A stretch of DNA of 64,000 nt from JAGWAJ01 sp026707615 (GCA_965207595.1 CBDBMW010000009.1:124001-188000), one strand, 5' to 3'; shown: positions 16,835 to 25,502, numbered from the stretch's first letter. Numbers and translations: made by a program. Notes: generated from the letters alone by a model not told the origin.

Positions 16835-17764
16835 CTACGCGTCGCTCCCCTTCCTGATGACGTTCATCGCGGTGGCGACGGCGCCGGCGACGTCGGTCAG
16901 GTTCGCCGGCAGGATCATCGAGTTCGACTCCGAGGCGAGGCGGCCGAACTCGGTGACGTACTGCTCGGCCACCCGGAGCTGGGCCGACTCGAAGCCGCCC
17001 GGGGCCGAGATGGCCTCGGCCACCTGCCGGACGCCCTCGGCGGTGGCGGTGGCGACGGCGCGGATTGCCTCGGCCTCGCCCTGGGCCTCGTTGATCTGCT
17101 TCTCGCGCTGCGCCTCCGACTCGCGGATGACGCGCTGCTTCTCGCCCTCGGCGCGGTTGATTTGGGCCTCGCGGTCGGCCTCGGAGGCCAGGATGACGGC
17201 GCGCTTCTCCCGCTCGGCGCGCATCTGCTTCTCCATCGCGCTCAGCACGTCGCGGGGCGGCGCGATGTCGCGGATCTCGTAGCGCAGCACCTTCACGCCC
17301 CACGGATCGCTGGCCTTGTCCACCTCGCGGACGACGGACATGTTGATGGTTGCGCGCTCCTCGAACGTCCGGTCGAGGTCGATCTTGCCGACCTCGCTGC
17401 GCAGCGTAGTCTGGGCGAGCTGGCTGATGGCGAAGACGTAGTCGTTGATGCCGTAGGAGGCGCGCTCCGGGTCGATGACCTGGAGGTAGAGGACACCGTC
17501 GACCGAGATCTGCACGTTGTCGCGCGTGATGCAGACCTGCTGCGCGATGTCGACCGCCCGCTCCTTGAGCGAATGCCGGTAGGCCACGCGGTCGACGAAC
17601 GGGACGAGGAAGTGGAAGCCGGCGTTCAGGGTCCCGTGGTAGCGGCCGAGCCGCTCCACCACGAAGACCGCCTGCTGGGGCACGACGCGCGCGGTGCGGA
17701 ACAGCACGAAGACGACGACCGCGGCGAGCACGATCAGCACGATGGTGGCGGGCGAGATGGGCAT
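16835..17764 (-). CDS. SPFH/stomatin-family membrane protein (paraslipin/QmcA-like)
   Basis: A 309-residue protein. ATG at 17764 is chosen over the TTG one codon upstream. One N-terminal membrane helix (PATIVLIVLAAVVVFVLF, about 5-22) is followed by the SPFH/band-7 domain (RVVPQQAVFVVERLGRYHGT through about 200). Landmarks are LNAGFHFLVPFVDRVAYRHSLKERAVD, VDGVLYLQVIDPERASYG and VLRYEIRDIAPPRDVLSAMEKQM. A long Ala/Glu/Arg coiled coil (EREKRAVILASEADREAQIN onward, about 185-245) precedes a hydrophobic end. Family members form large oligomeric microdomains at the inner membrane and often act with FtsH or NfeD. The NfeD gene lies directly upstream on the same strand, as in most bacteria. Confidence 0.92.
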   Translation of the reverse strand: MPISPATIVLIVLAAVVVFVLFRTARVVPQQAVFVVERLGRYHGTLNAGFHFLVPFVDRVAYRHSLKERAVDIAQQVCITRDNVQISVDGVLYLQVIDPERASYGINDYVFAISQLAQTTLRSEVGKIDLDRTFEERATINMSVVREVDKASDPWGVKVLRYEIRDIAPPRDVLSAMEKQMRAEREKRAVILASEADREAQINRAEGEKQRVIRESEAQREKQINEAQGEAEAIRAVATATAEGVRQVAEAISAPGGFESAQLRVAEQYVTEFGRLASESNSMILPANLTDVAGAVATAMNVIRKGSDA

Positions 17765-17847
17765 CAATCAGTCCTCCAGGGAAGGCGGGGGCGCGGAGCC
17801 CCGGCGGCGCAGGGCAGCGGCGGGACCGCTGCGGCGGGCGGACGGTG

Positions 17848-18267
17848 CTACTCGGGCTCCACGTAGAGCGTCACGCCCTCCACCCAGACCACGCGAACGC
17901 CGGTTCCCGGAGCCATGGTCCGGTCGCCCGCGCAGCGCGCAGTCCAGGACGTGCCGCGAAGCTCGGCGGTACCCGCGTTGCCCGGCGCGATCTCGGTCAC
18001 GGCCACGCCGAGCTCCCCCACGAGCGTCGGCGTGCCCGCGTCCGGCCGGCCCGAAGCGGGCAACAGCCGGGACTTCACGAGGTAGACGGAGCCGCCGAGC
18101 AGCGAGAAAATCAGGAGCTGCAGGGCGACGCTGTCGACGCCGGCGAGGGCGGCCACCCCGACCAGCACGGCGGCGAGACCGGCCAGGAGCAGCCACAGCT
18201 CGCCGCCAGCGAGCAACTCCAGCGCTACCAGGCCCGCGCCGGCCAGCATCCAGATCCACCAAGCCAT
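17848..18267 (-). CDS. nfeD: NfeD-like membrane protein (short form)
   Basis: A 139-residue protein. The start at MAWWIWMLAGAGLVALELLA is chosen because the 24 codons before it are not membrane-like. Three or four transmembrane helices span about residues 3-75 (WWIWMLAGAGLVALELLAG, WLLLAGLAAVLVGVAALAG, VALQLLIFSLLGGSVYLV). A C-terminal OB-fold of about 55 residues (TLVGELGVAVTEIAPGNAGT to VVWVEGVTLYVEP) completes the short NfeD type, which lacks the serine-protease domain. It probably partners the SPFH protein encoded 83 nt downstream in membrane microdomain assembly. Confidence 0.9.
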   Translation of the reverse strand: MAWWIWMLAGAGLVALELLAGGELWLLLAGLAAVLVGVAALAGVDSVALQLLIFSLLGGSVYLVKSRLLPASGRPDAGTPTLVGELGVAVTEIAPGNAGTAELRGTSWTARCAGDRTMAPGTGVRVVWVEGVTLYVEPE

Positions 18268-18483
18268 CGGTTCGAGCCCCTGGCCGCTCCGACCCGGCTT
18301 CCCACGCCACGCCCGAGAGCCTTGCAGGATCATAACCACACCGGCGGTCAGGCGCCGCCGAACCAGGTCATGTGGCTGACGTACTCCACCCCGATGAGCA
18401 GCCGCGTCGCCTGTCGCAGGTTCAGGCCCCTCCCCCGGTGGATTTGGCTGGACCTCCGGTGGACCTTCTGCTCGGTCTCCCGG

Positions 18484-18744
18484 CTACGAGGCGAGCGTCC
18501 GGAGGATGGCGACGGCGGCTCCGATGACGGCGGCGAGAATCAACCCCGTCTGCGCCAGCATGGCTCCAGCGAAACGCCACGGCAGGCGAGCCTCCAACTC
18601 GGCGATGTCCGCCCTGGTGGCGAGCGGTTCGGCCGTGTTGTCGTGCTCGGCCGCCAGGCGGACGGCGGCCGTGATCGCGTCGGCGTGGGCCGGCTCGATG
18701 CCCGCGTCGGTCAACGCCCGGGCGATGGCGTGGGTATCGAACAT
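18484..18744 (-). CDS. Small DUF1640-like coiled-coil membrane protein
   Basis: An 86-residue protein. The first half (FDTHAIARALTDAGIEPAHA, DAITAAVRLAAEHD) and the following helix TRADIAELEARLPWRF resemble short bacterial DUF1640 (CCDC90-like) proteins. The C-terminus is one membrane helix (GAMLAQTGLILAAVIGAAVAIL, about 61-82). It stands alone. Such proteins often occur near toxin or phage-related genes, but function is unknown. Confidence 0.75.
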   Translation of the reverse strand: MFDTHAIARALTDAGIEPAHADAITAAVRLAAEHDNTAEPLATRADIAELEARLPWRFAGAMLAQTGLILAAVIGAAVAILRTLAS

Positions 18745-18826
18745 GGTCAGGCTCTCCTACAGGGCAGGAGGGGCCGGATCGGCGCCAGTCTACCGACGCT
18801 GGGCAGGATCAGTCGCCCGCCCCGGA

Positions 18827-19165
18827 TCAGACGGGGGCCAACAGGGCGTCCGCCTTCGCCGCGAAGACGAAGTCGCTCTCCGTCAGGCCGTCGATCTTGT
18901 GGGTCCAGATGGTGATCTTCACGCGGCCCCACGTCAGGTACAGGTCCGGGTGGTGGTCCTGCTCCTCCGCCATCTCGCCGACCCGCACCGTGAAGTCGAG
19001 CGCCTGGCGGAAGTCATCGAACTTGTAGACCCTCTCCAGGTGGTGCTCCTCGACGACGTTCCAGTCGCCCCCCAGCTTCCCCTGGAGAGCGGCGAGATCC
19101 TGGCCGGTCAGCGGCGGCACGCCGCCCCGGCACGGAACGCACTGCTGCTTCGCAAGCTCGCTCAT
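18827..19165 (-). CDS. phhB: Pterin-4a-carbinolamine dehydratase
   Basis: A 112-residue protein with typical size and motifs: LQGKLGGDWNVVEEHHLERVYKFDDF, then ALDFTVRVGEMAEEQDHHPDLYLTWGRVKITIWTHKIDGLTESDFVFAAKAD. The E-x-x-x-H-H-P-D block (about 69-75) holds the active-site histidines that dehydrate 4a-hydroxytetrahydrobiopterin. The N-terminal CVPCRGG is a common extension in this family. No aromatic amino acid hydroxylase is encoded nearby, so it may serve elsewhere, for example in cofactor regeneration or as a moonlighting protein. Confidence 0.95.
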   Translation of the reverse strand: MSELAKQQCVPCRGGVPPLTGQDLAALQGKLGGDWNVVEEHHLERVYKFDDFRQALDFTVRVGEMAEEQDHHPDLYLTWGRVKITIWTHKIDGLTESDFVFAAKADALLAPV

Positions 19166-19199
19166 CGCCTGTCAGCTCCGGATTCGGGCGCGCTCACCC

Positions 19200-19270
19200 G
19201 CCGCCGCCCGGCGGGTCGCAGATGCCGCCGGCCGCCGGGTCACGGATGCCGCCGCCCGGCGGGCGCGGAT
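19200..19270. repeat. Tandem 24-bp repeat, three copies
   Basis: Three consecutive units (19200-19223, 19224-19247, 19248-19270) share the pattern GCCGCCGCCCGGCGGGTC followed by RCRGAT, with a few substitutions; the last is one base shorter. Each unit contains a GCCG/CGGC-type self-complementary core. It lies in the 250-bp divergent spacer between the pterin dehydratase and the DUF6526 gene. Confidence 0.75.
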
Positions 19271-19414
19271 GGCGCCGCGGGGGCGCGGCCCCGGCCGCAC
19301 GCCACCGTTCCCGGTCAGTGTATGCCACTCCGCGTATAGTGGTCCGTAGTCCCATGTTCCACGGCCGCGCTGCGCATTCCGCGCCGCAGCCTCACACCCC
19401 GGAGACCGACACCG

Positions 19415-19849
19415 ATGGCCGACAAGCCGCAGAACTACGCCAACCACACCCGATGGCAGCCCGTATGGCATTTCTTCGCCTTCCCGATGCTGGGGATCAA
19501 CGCCCTCTGGTCCCTGGTCGGGCTCCGGAACGGGCCGACGCTGGAGGTGCTGTTCGACATCGCCGTGGCCCTGGCGCTGCTGGTCGTCGTCGGCCTGGTG
19601 CGGGTCAGTCCCCTGACGGTGCAGGACCGCCTGATTCGGCTCGAGGAGCGGCTGCGCATGGAGCGCCTCCTGCCGGACGACCTCAAGGCGCGCCTCGACG
19701 AGCTCACGCTCCAGCAGTTCATCGCGCTCCGGTTCGCGAGCGACGGCGAGCTCGAAGCCCTGACCCGCAAGGCGCTCGACGAGAAGGCCGAGCCGAAGGC
19801 GATCAAGCAGGCCATCCAGAACTGGCGCGCCGACTACCAGCGAGTGTAG
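19415..19849 (+). CDS. DUF6526 family membrane protein
   Basis: A 144-residue protein starting MADKPQNYANHTRWQPVWHF, a signature typical of DUF6526 (QNYANHxRxxPxxHF). Two membrane helices follow (FFAFPMLGINALWSLVGL, about 20-37, and EVLFDIAVALALLVVVGLVRV, about 44-64), then a cytosolic helical domain with LTVQDRLIRLEERLRMERLL and a final part containing LTLQQFIALRFASDGELEAL. Function is unknown. The gene is alone on the plus strand with a divergent pterin dehydratase gene. Confidence 0.85.
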   Translation: MADKPQNYANHTRWQPVWHFFAFPMLGINALWSLVGLRNGPTLEVLFDIAVALALLVVVGLVRVSPLTVQDRLIRLEERLRMERLLPDDLKARLDELTLQQFIALRFASDGELEALTRKALDEKAEPKAIKQAIQNWRADYQRV

Positions 19850-19988
19850 CGCGCGCCGGGGACCCGGCGGCCGGCCCATCTACCGCGCGCACCTGGAGGA
19901 GAACCCGGCCGTCGCCAAGCGGATCCGTCAGCAGGCGATCGGCGTCGGTGCGGCGCGCGTTGGCCGCTGCGGCGAGCGCCGGCCACCG

Positions 19989-20807
19989 CTACGACTGCCC
20001 CGACGCGGCCTCGACCGCCGTGGCCCACGCCTCGGCCATCCGGCTCGACGCGAGCCAGAGCCCGCCGTCAACCACGAGCGTCACGCCGGTGACGTACGAA
20101 GCCGCGTCCGAGCAGAGGTAGAGCGCGGCGTCCGAGACGTGCCGGATCTCGCCCAGGCGGCCGAGCGGCGTCATCTTCGCCGCGCGCTCCCTCGCCGGCC
20201 CGACGAGCAGACGCCGCACGCCCTCGGTGTCGGCGATGGGACCCGGCGCGATGCCGTTCACGCGGACGCCGTGCGGTCCCCACTCGACGGCGAGGACGCG
20301 CGTGAGGGCGTCGATGCCCGCCTTGGCCGCCGACACGTGGAGCTGCGCCACGGTCCCGAAGTAGTGCAGCGTGGCGCTGATGTTCAGCACGACGCCGCCC
20401 CGCTCCTTGAGATGCGGGAGCGCGGCGCGGCACATGTGGAACGTCCCCTTGAGGTCGATGTCGACGACGGTGCCGAAACCGTTGGGCGACAGGTTCTCGG
20501 CCATGCAGAGGAAGTTGCCCGCGGCGCCGTTGACGAGGATGTCGAGGCGGCCGAGATCGTCCACCGTCCGCGCCACGGCCCGGTCGACGGCGGCCGGATC
20601 CCGCACGTCGGCGGGCACCGCCAGCGACCGCACCCCGAGCGCCTCGATCTCGCGCCGGGTCGGCTCCAGGTGGTCCGCCTTCCGGCTGGTGATGGCGACG
20701 TCGCAGCCGTGCGCCGCGAGCGCCAGGGACAGCCCCCGGCAGATGCCCGTGCCGCCCCCCGTCACCAGCGCCGTCTTGCCCTTCAGCAGATCCGGTTGAA
20801 AGCTCAT
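19989..20807 (-). CDS. 2,4-dienoyl-CoA reductase-type SDR
   Basis: A 272-residue classical SDR. The Rossmann motif is ALVTGGGTGICRGLSLAL (about 13-30), the strand-4 motif is LVNGAAGNFLCMAENLSPNG (about 95-114), and the C-terminal segment is NGIAPGPIADTEG. The catalytic Tyr of the usual YxxxK is missing; the site reads LHVSAAKAGIDAL with Lys kept. Tyr loss together with NGAAGNF and VVDIDLKGTF is characteristic of dienoyl-CoA reductases (DECR), which use Lys and a different proton relay. The enzyme probably reduces 2,4-dienoyl-CoA from unsaturated fatty acid beta-oxidation with NADPH. A 3-ketoacyl-ACP reductase role is unlikely because of the Tyr loss. Confidence 0.88.
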   Translation of the reverse strand: MSFQPDLLKGKTALVTGGGTGICRGLSLALAAHGCDVAITSRKADHLEPTRREIEALGVRSLAVPADVRDPAAVDRAVARTVDDLGRLDILVNGAAGNFLCMAENLSPNGFGTVVDIDLKGTFHMCRAALPHLKERGGVVLNISATLHYFGTVAQLHVSAAKAGIDALTRVLAVEWGPHGVRVNGIAPGPIADTEGVRRLLVGPARERAAKMTPLGRLGEIRHVSDAALYLCSDAASYVTGVTLVVDGGLWLASSRMAEAWATAVEAASGQS

Positions 20808-20892
20808 CGCACATGCACCTCGGCCGGCGGCGGACCGGGTCCGCGGAGCCGGCTGGAACCGTCAGCCGCCCGAACCGTACAATGCTCGCACG

Positions 20893-21858
20893 TTGCCGGT
20901 CCTGGCCGCCGTCACCAACGCCTTCCCGCTGTGGCTGCTGCTCGCGAGCGGCGCCGCGCTCGTCCGCCCCGAGCTCTTCACCTGGTTCAGCGGCCCCCTG
21001 ATCCCCATCGGGCTCGGGATCATCATGCTGAGCATGGGGATGACGGTGGGGTTCGAGGACTTCCGCCGCATCGGGCGCGAGCGCGCCAGCGTCCTGCCGG
21101 GCGTCGCGCTCCAATATACGCTCATGCCGCTGCTCGGATTGACCCTCGGGTGGGCGTTCGCCCTGCCGCTGCCGTTCGCGGCCGGCCTCATCCTGGTGTC
21201 GTGCTGCCCCGGCGGCACCGCCTCGAACGTCATCGCCTTCCTGGCCCGGGCGGACGTCGCGCTGTCGGTGACGATGACCACCGCCTCGACACTGCTCGCC
21301 GTGCTGATGACGCCTGCCCTCACGGCGCTCCTCGCCGGCAACCGGATCGACGTGCCGGCGGGCGGGCTGCTGCTCGATACGGTGCAGGTGGTCGTCCTGC
21401 CGGTGGTCGCCGGCGCCCTGCTCAAGGCGCGCTTCCCGGCAGCCTGCCGCCGCGTGCTCCCGGTGGCGCCGCTGGTCGCGGTGGCGACCATCGTCCTCAT
21501 CGCGGCCTCCGTGATCGGCGGCGGGCGCGAGCAGGTGATCGAGGCGGGCGGGCGGTTGATCCTGGCCGTGCTCTGCCTCCACGCCGGGGGCTTCGTGCTC
21601 GGCTACGCGGTGGCCCGGCTGTGGGTGGGCCGGGAGCAGGCGTCGCGTACGGCGGCGATCGAGGTCGGGATGCAGAACTCGGGCCTCGGCGTGGTCCTGG
21701 CCCAGCAGAACTTCGTCAACCCGCTCGTGGCCATCCCGAGCGCCATCTCGGCCGTCATGCACTCCGTGGTCGGGAGCGTCGCGGCGGCGATCTGGCGGGC
21801 GACGGCGCCGGCGGACGGACGCGTCGGACCGGACGACGCGAATGGCAAGGGAGCGTGA
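20893..21858 (+). CDS. Bile acid:sodium symporter (BASS) family transporter
   Basis: A 321-residue membrane protein with about nine or ten helices. The TTG at 20893 starts the first helix (PVLAAVTNAFPLWLLLASGA). Family landmarks include LGIIMLSMGMTVGFEDFRRI (about 43-62), GLILVSCCPGGTASNVIAFLARADVALSVTMT (about 98-129, the conserved CCPGG/ASN segment lining the substrate and Na+ site) and AAIEVGMQNSGLGVVLAQQNF (about 255-275). BASS proteins import organic anions such as pantoate, bile-acid-like compounds or 2-oxoacids with Na+. The following gene starts 5 nt after the stop, suggesting cotranscription. Confidence 0.92.
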   Translation: MPVLAAVTNAFPLWLLLASGAALVRPELFTWFSGPLIPIGLGIIMLSMGMTVGFEDFRRIGRERASVLPGVALQYTLMPLLGLTLGWAFALPLPFAAGLILVSCCPGGTASNVIAFLARADVALSVTMTTASTLLAVLMTPALTALLAGNRIDVPAGGLLLDTVQVVVLPVVAGALLKARFPAACRRVLPVAPLVAVATIVLIAASVIGGGREQVIEAGGRLILAVLCLHAGGFVLGYAVARLWVGREQASRTAAIEVGMQNSGLGVVLAQQNFVNPLVAIPSAISAVMHSVVGSVAAAIWRATAPADGRVGPDDANGKGA

Positions 21859-21862
21859 CGCG

Positions 21863-22279
21863 ATGAGGACAGTCGCCGCGGTCGCCGCGTGTTTCGTCGT
21901 ACTGGCGTGGGCCGCGCCGCCCGCGGAGGCGCAGTCGCGGGATACCGTCGGCTGGATCTCCATCGCGGCCGGGTCCGGCCTGCTGCTGGGCGCCTTCAAC
22001 TACGAGGGCGACATCTGCCCCGACGGCTACAGCACGCACCGGTACCAGCACCAGACGACGCAGTGCTACTACGAGAGCCCCGGCCCGCCGTACGACACCG
22101 ACCTGCGGGACGCGTCGGTGCGCATCACGTTCGAACGCCCCGGACTGATGTGGGCGGGCATCGGCGCGATCGGCCTCGGCGCGGTGCTGCTGACGCTGCC
22201 CGAGAACCCGGTGACGCGCGACCTGGACGTGCAGGTGTCGCCGCAGCGGTTCACCGTGCGCCGCCGCATCGGCTGGTAG
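21863..22279 (+). CDS. Secreted or membrane-anchored hypothetical protein
   Basis: A 138-residue protein from the ATG at 21863, 5 nt after the BASS stop. The N-terminus is a signal peptide (MRTVAAVAACFVVLAWAAPP with cleavage near AEAQ). The mature part has a hydrophobic helix (WISIAAGSGLLLGAFN), a Cys-containing loop with CPDGYSTHRYQHQTTQCYYE, a second hydrophobic helix (LMWAGIGAIGLGAVLLTLP) and a basic end. The two Cys (about 45 and 61) could form a disulfide. No family was recognised. Confidence 0.65.
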   Translation: MRTVAAVAACFVVLAWAAPPAEAQSRDTVGWISIAAGSGLLLGAFNYEGDICPDGYSTHRYQHQTTQCYYESPGPPYDTDLRDASVRITFERPGLMWAGIGAIGLGAVLLTLPENPVTRDLDVQVSPQRFTVRRRIGW

Positions 22280-22290
22280 GCGCGGCGAAC

Positions 22291-22386
22291 GGGGCGCGCG
22301 GTCGCCCCATCCCGGAGCGACGCGTTCCCTTCGTCGTCGGCCCCGAGCGGGAGCGCACGGGCGGGGCGCGGGTCGCCCCATCCCGG
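22291..22386. repeat. Pair of 24-25 bp direct repeats with internal palindrome
   Basis: GGGGCGCGCGGTCGCCCC plus ATCCCGG occurs at 22291-22315, and the same sequence minus one C occurs at 22363-22386. Each copy can fold (GGGGCG/CGCCCC arms). They lie in the 274-bp spacer after the hypothetical secreted protein gene, so they may be 3'-end hairpins or a REP-like pair. Confidence 0.7.
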
Positions 22387-22553
22387 TACCCGGCCGCAGC
22401 CATCGGCAACGGGAAGCGGGGCTGGCGGTGGGACGCGACTTCCGTCCGGGCGCGGAAGGGTCAGGCCATATACTGCGAGTGGTGCCGGGTGCGCGCCGCG
22501 CGGGACCGTTCCCGAAGCAGCGCCCCATCCGCCGTCGCGGAAGGAGCTGACCG

Positions 22554-24206
22554 ATGAAGAGGCTCGCCGTCGCCCTTGCCCTGCTCGGATTCGCCGCGAA
22601 CGGCTTCGCCCAGGAGCCGTCGGCGACCGCGACGCCCGCCGCGGATGCCGGTGCCCCGTCGTTCTCCCCCGTCACCTGGGAACGGCTGCTGGCGGCGGCC
22701 GACGAGCCGCAGAACTGGCTCATGTACTCTGGCACGTTCGACAGCAAGCGCTACAGCGGGCTCGACCAGGTGCATGCCGGAAACGTCGGGGACCTGGAGC
22801 TCAAGTGGGCCTACCAGCTCTCGGCCCTCGACCGCGCCGAGACCACCCCGCTCGTCGTCGACGGCGTGATGTTCATCACCGAGGCGCCGAGCAACGTGGT
22901 GGCCGTCGACGCCGCCACGGGCCGCGAGTACTGGCGCTACGAGCACGAGCTGCCGGACGACCTCCGCATCTGCTGCGGGCGGAACAACCGCGGCGTGGCC
23001 ATCCTGGGCGACACCCTCTACATGAGCACCCTCGACGCGCACCTCGCCGCGGTCGACGCCCGCACGGGCAACCTGCGCTGGGAGTCCGAGGTGGCCGACC
23101 ACCGCGGCGGCTACAGCAAGACGGCGGCGCCGCTGGTCGTCAAGGACCGCGTGGTGACCGGCACAGCGGGGGGCGAGTTCGGCATCCGCGGCTTCCTCGA
23201 CGCCTACGACGCCGAGAGCGGCGAGCGCGCCTGGCGGACCTATACGATCCCCGGCCCCGACCATCCCGACAACCGGACCTGGGCCGGGGACTCGTGGCGC
23301 ACCGGCGGCTCGCCGACCTGGATCACGGGCTCCTACGACCCGGACCTCGACCTCGTCTACTGGGGCACGGGCAACCCCGGACCCGACTACAACGGCGAGG
23401 TTCGCCTGGGCGACAACCTGTACGCCGACTCCGTGCTGGCCCTCGACGGCGACAGCGGCGACATGGCCTGGTACTTCCAGTTCACGCCGCACGACGTGCA
23501 CGACTGGGACGCCATCCAGATCCCGATCCTGGCCGACCTCGACGTCGACGGCGAGCGCCGCCGCCTGATGCTCTGGGCGAACCGCAACGGCTTCTACTAC
23601 ACCCTCGACCGCGAGACCGGCGAGTTCCTCACCGGCCGGCCCTTCGCCCGCATGACGTGGGCCTCGGGCCTCGACGAGAACGGCCGCCCGATCCGCGTGC
23701 CCGGCCTCTTCCCCAGCGAGGAAGGCGTCGTCGTCTCGCCCTCGGCCGCCGGCGCGACCAACTGGATGTCGCCGGCGTTCAGCCCGCGGACGGAGCTCTT
23801 CTACGTGATGGCCTACGACGGCGAGGCGCGCTTCTTCATCCGCGACGAGGAGTACGTCGAGGGCGATCGCTTCATCGGCGGCGGCCAGATCCAGTTCCAG
23901 CCCATCGAGGAGTACACGAGCGCCGTGCGCGCCCTCGACCCGCTGACCGGCGACCTGCGGTGGGAGTATCGCGTGCAGCCGCACACCTGGGCCGGCCTGC
24001 TCGCCACGGCCGGCGACCTCGTCTTCGGGGGGAGCGTCGACGGCTATTTCTACGCCCTCGACGCCGCGAGCGGTCGCGAGCTGTGGCACGTCGCGGTCGG
24101 GGCGCAGGTGCGTGCGTCGCCCATCACGTATGCGGTCGACGGCCAGCAGTACGTGACGATCGCGGCCGGGAACGTCATCTTCACCTTCGGCCTCGACGCC
24201 GACTGA
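22554..24206 (+). CDS. Secreted PQQ-dependent alcohol dehydrogenase-like protein
   Basis: A 550-residue protein with signal peptide MKRLAVALALLGFAANGFAQ. The mature domain is the eight-bladed quinoprotein propeller, shown by repeated W-motif ends such as NLRWESEVADH, GDLRWEYRVQPH and GRELWHVAVG. Vicinal cysteines in LRICCGRNNRGVAI (about 140-141) match the disulfide ring over PQQ. FTPHDVHDWDAIQIP (about 310-324) supplies the catalytic Asp in DWD. It lacks a C-terminal cytochrome domain, so a separate cytochrome c would accept electrons. The length is somewhat short of MxaF/XoxF (about 600). Oxidises an alcohol or aldehyde in the periplasm. GGAGCTGACCG supplies a ribosome binding site. Confidence 0.9.
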   Translation: MKRLAVALALLGFAANGFAQEPSATATPAADAGAPSFSPVTWERLLAAADEPQNWLMYSGTFDSKRYSGLDQVHAGNVGDLELKWAYQLSALDRAETTPLVVDGVMFITEAPSNVVAVDAATGREYWRYEHELPDDLRICCGRNNRGVAILGDTLYMSTLDAHLAAVDARTGNLRWESEVADHRGGYSKTAAPLVVKDRVVTGTAGGEFGIRGFLDAYDAESGERAWRTYTIPGPDHPDNRTWAGDSWRTGGSPTWITGSYDPDLDLVYWGTGNPGPDYNGEVRLGDNLYADSVLALDGDSGDMAWYFQFTPHDVHDWDAIQIPILADLDVDGERRRLMLWANRNGFYYTLDRETGEFLTGRPFARMTWASGLDENGRPIRVPGLFPSEEGVVVSPSAAGATNWMSPAFSPRTELFYVMAYDGEARFFIRDEEYVEGDRFIGGGQIQFQPIEEYTSAVRALDPLTGDLRWEYRVQPHTWAGLLATAGDLVFGGSVDGYFYALDAASGRELWHVAVGAQVRASPITYAVDGQQYVTIAAGNVIFTFGLDAD

Positions 24207-24361
24207 AGCAGCCCGCGGGCGGGCTTGCCGTGAAGCTGGCAAGGGGCGGGGTGGTCGGGGAGCCCGAGGGCCACGACGGCAATGCGGAACAATCCGGCAG
24301 GCAGGGGCGCCGACCTGGCGTCGCCGGCCGGCACGGCGCCAAACGAACGAGCGGAAGGACC

Positions 24362-25345
24362 ATGAACATGATCACGAAGGGCGCTCTCGCAGCCACCGTC
24401 GCCTTCGTCGTCGTGCTTCTCCTCCTGGTGGTTGGCCTCGCGGTCACGTCTCCCGCGACCGCCGCGGGCGCGGAGGCCCAGCAGGAAGTCGCCGAGCAGA
24501 GCGTGACGCCCGAGCAGTTCGACCGCTGGATGTCGGAGCTCTCCAACTGGGGCCGCTGGGGTCCCGACGACGAGCTCGGCACGCTCAACCTCATCACCGA
24601 CGCCAAGCGCATAGAGGCGGCCGCCCTCGTCCGCGCCGGGCGCACCGTCTCGCTTTCGCGCGACCCCGTCGTCGGCCAGGCGGCGACCTTCCAGCGCGGC
24701 TTCGAGAACGTCTTCGCCTACGGCGCACCGGTCCTCGGCGAGCGCGCGGCGTGGATCGAGGAGCAGCACCGCATCGGTTACCACGGGAGCCCGCTCACCC
24801 ACCTCGACGCGCTCTGCCACGTCGCCTGGGACGGCATGACCTACAACGGCCGCCGCTTCGACGAGACGGCCACCGTCGAGGAAGGATGCACGAAGAACGG
24901 CGTCTATCCGATACGGGACGGCGTCGTCACCCGCGGCATCCTGATGGACATGCCAGGGGCAGTGAGGGTCGACGCCGCGGCCATCGAGGCGTGGGAGCGC
25001 GAGACCGGCATCACGATCACGGCCGGCGACGCCCTCTTCCTCTGGACGGCGGGCAGCGGCGGATTCGACAACTCCATCATGCCGTTCCTCCGCGAGCGCG
25101 ACATCGCGCTGCTGCTCGCCGACAGCGGCGTCGTCGACGGCGGTCCCATCGAGGGCCGCACGACGCTCCCGATGCACATGTTCACCCTGGTCGCCCTCGG
25201 CATGCCGCTCATCGACGGCGCCGACCTCGAGGCCCTCGCCGCCACCGCGGCCGAGCTCGACCGCTACGAGTTCCTGTTCGTCATCGCCCCGCTGCGCGTG
25301 CCCAACGGCGCCGGGTCGGCCATCAACCCGCTCGCCGTGTTCTGA
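24362..25345 (+). CDS. Cyclase/kynurenine formamidase-like metal hydrolase, exported
   Basis: A 327-residue protein. A hydrophobic N-terminal segment (ALAATVAFVVVLLLLVVGLA, about 8-28) is probably a signal peptide or anchor. The folded part is the cyclase family (PF04199): WGPDDELGTLNLITD, then HRIGYHGSPLTHLDALCHVAW (about 138-158), whose H-x(5)-H-x-D-x(3)-H pattern binds the catalytic metal. GVYPIRDGVVTRGILMDMPG and HMFTLVALGMPLIDG complete the fold. Homologues are arylformamidases or isatin/lactone hydrolases. Being exported, it is unlikely to be a tryptophan catabolic enzyme. It lies 155 nt behind the PQQ dehydrogenase on the same strand and could be cotranscribed. Confidence 0.85.
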   Translation: MNMITKGALAATVAFVVVLLLLVVGLAVTSPATAAGAEAQQEVAEQSVTPEQFDRWMSELSNWGRWGPDDELGTLNLITDAKRIEAAALVRAGRTVSLSRDPVVGQAATFQRGFENVFAYGAPVLGERAAWIEEQHRIGYHGSPLTHLDALCHVAWDGMTYNGRRFDETATVEEGCTKNGVYPIRDGVVTRGILMDMPGAVRVDAAAIEAWERETGITITAGDALFLWTAGSGGFDNSIMPFLRERDIALLLADSGVVDGGPIEGRTTLPMHMFTLVALGMPLIDGADLEALAATAAELDRYEFLFVIAPLRVPNGAGSAINPLAVF

Positions 25346-25502
25346 CCGGAGTTTCCACGGAGAGTCACTACAGGATGACGAAGTGCCTGTCATCCAACCA
25401 TTCGACCCAGGAGACGACCGTAGGTACGAAGAGGCCTGCCAACCTGCCGTGACGGAGGCGGGCCTGGAAGTCGGCGCGGGCCGAACGCGCCGGCGGCTCC
25501 CG

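Noticed and set aside
18345..18480. Minus-strand text LNLRQATRLLIGVEYVSHMT ending FGGA-stop in the spacer between NfeD and the DUF1640-like gene
   Set aside because: Looks faintly protein-like but has no start, no domain and is under 50 codons.
19851..19940. Short text YRAHLEENPAVAKRIRQQAI after the DUF6526 gene, resembling a RecA C-terminus
   Set aside because: Only about 25 residues, no upstream continuation in frame. Too short to call even a gene remnant with confidence.
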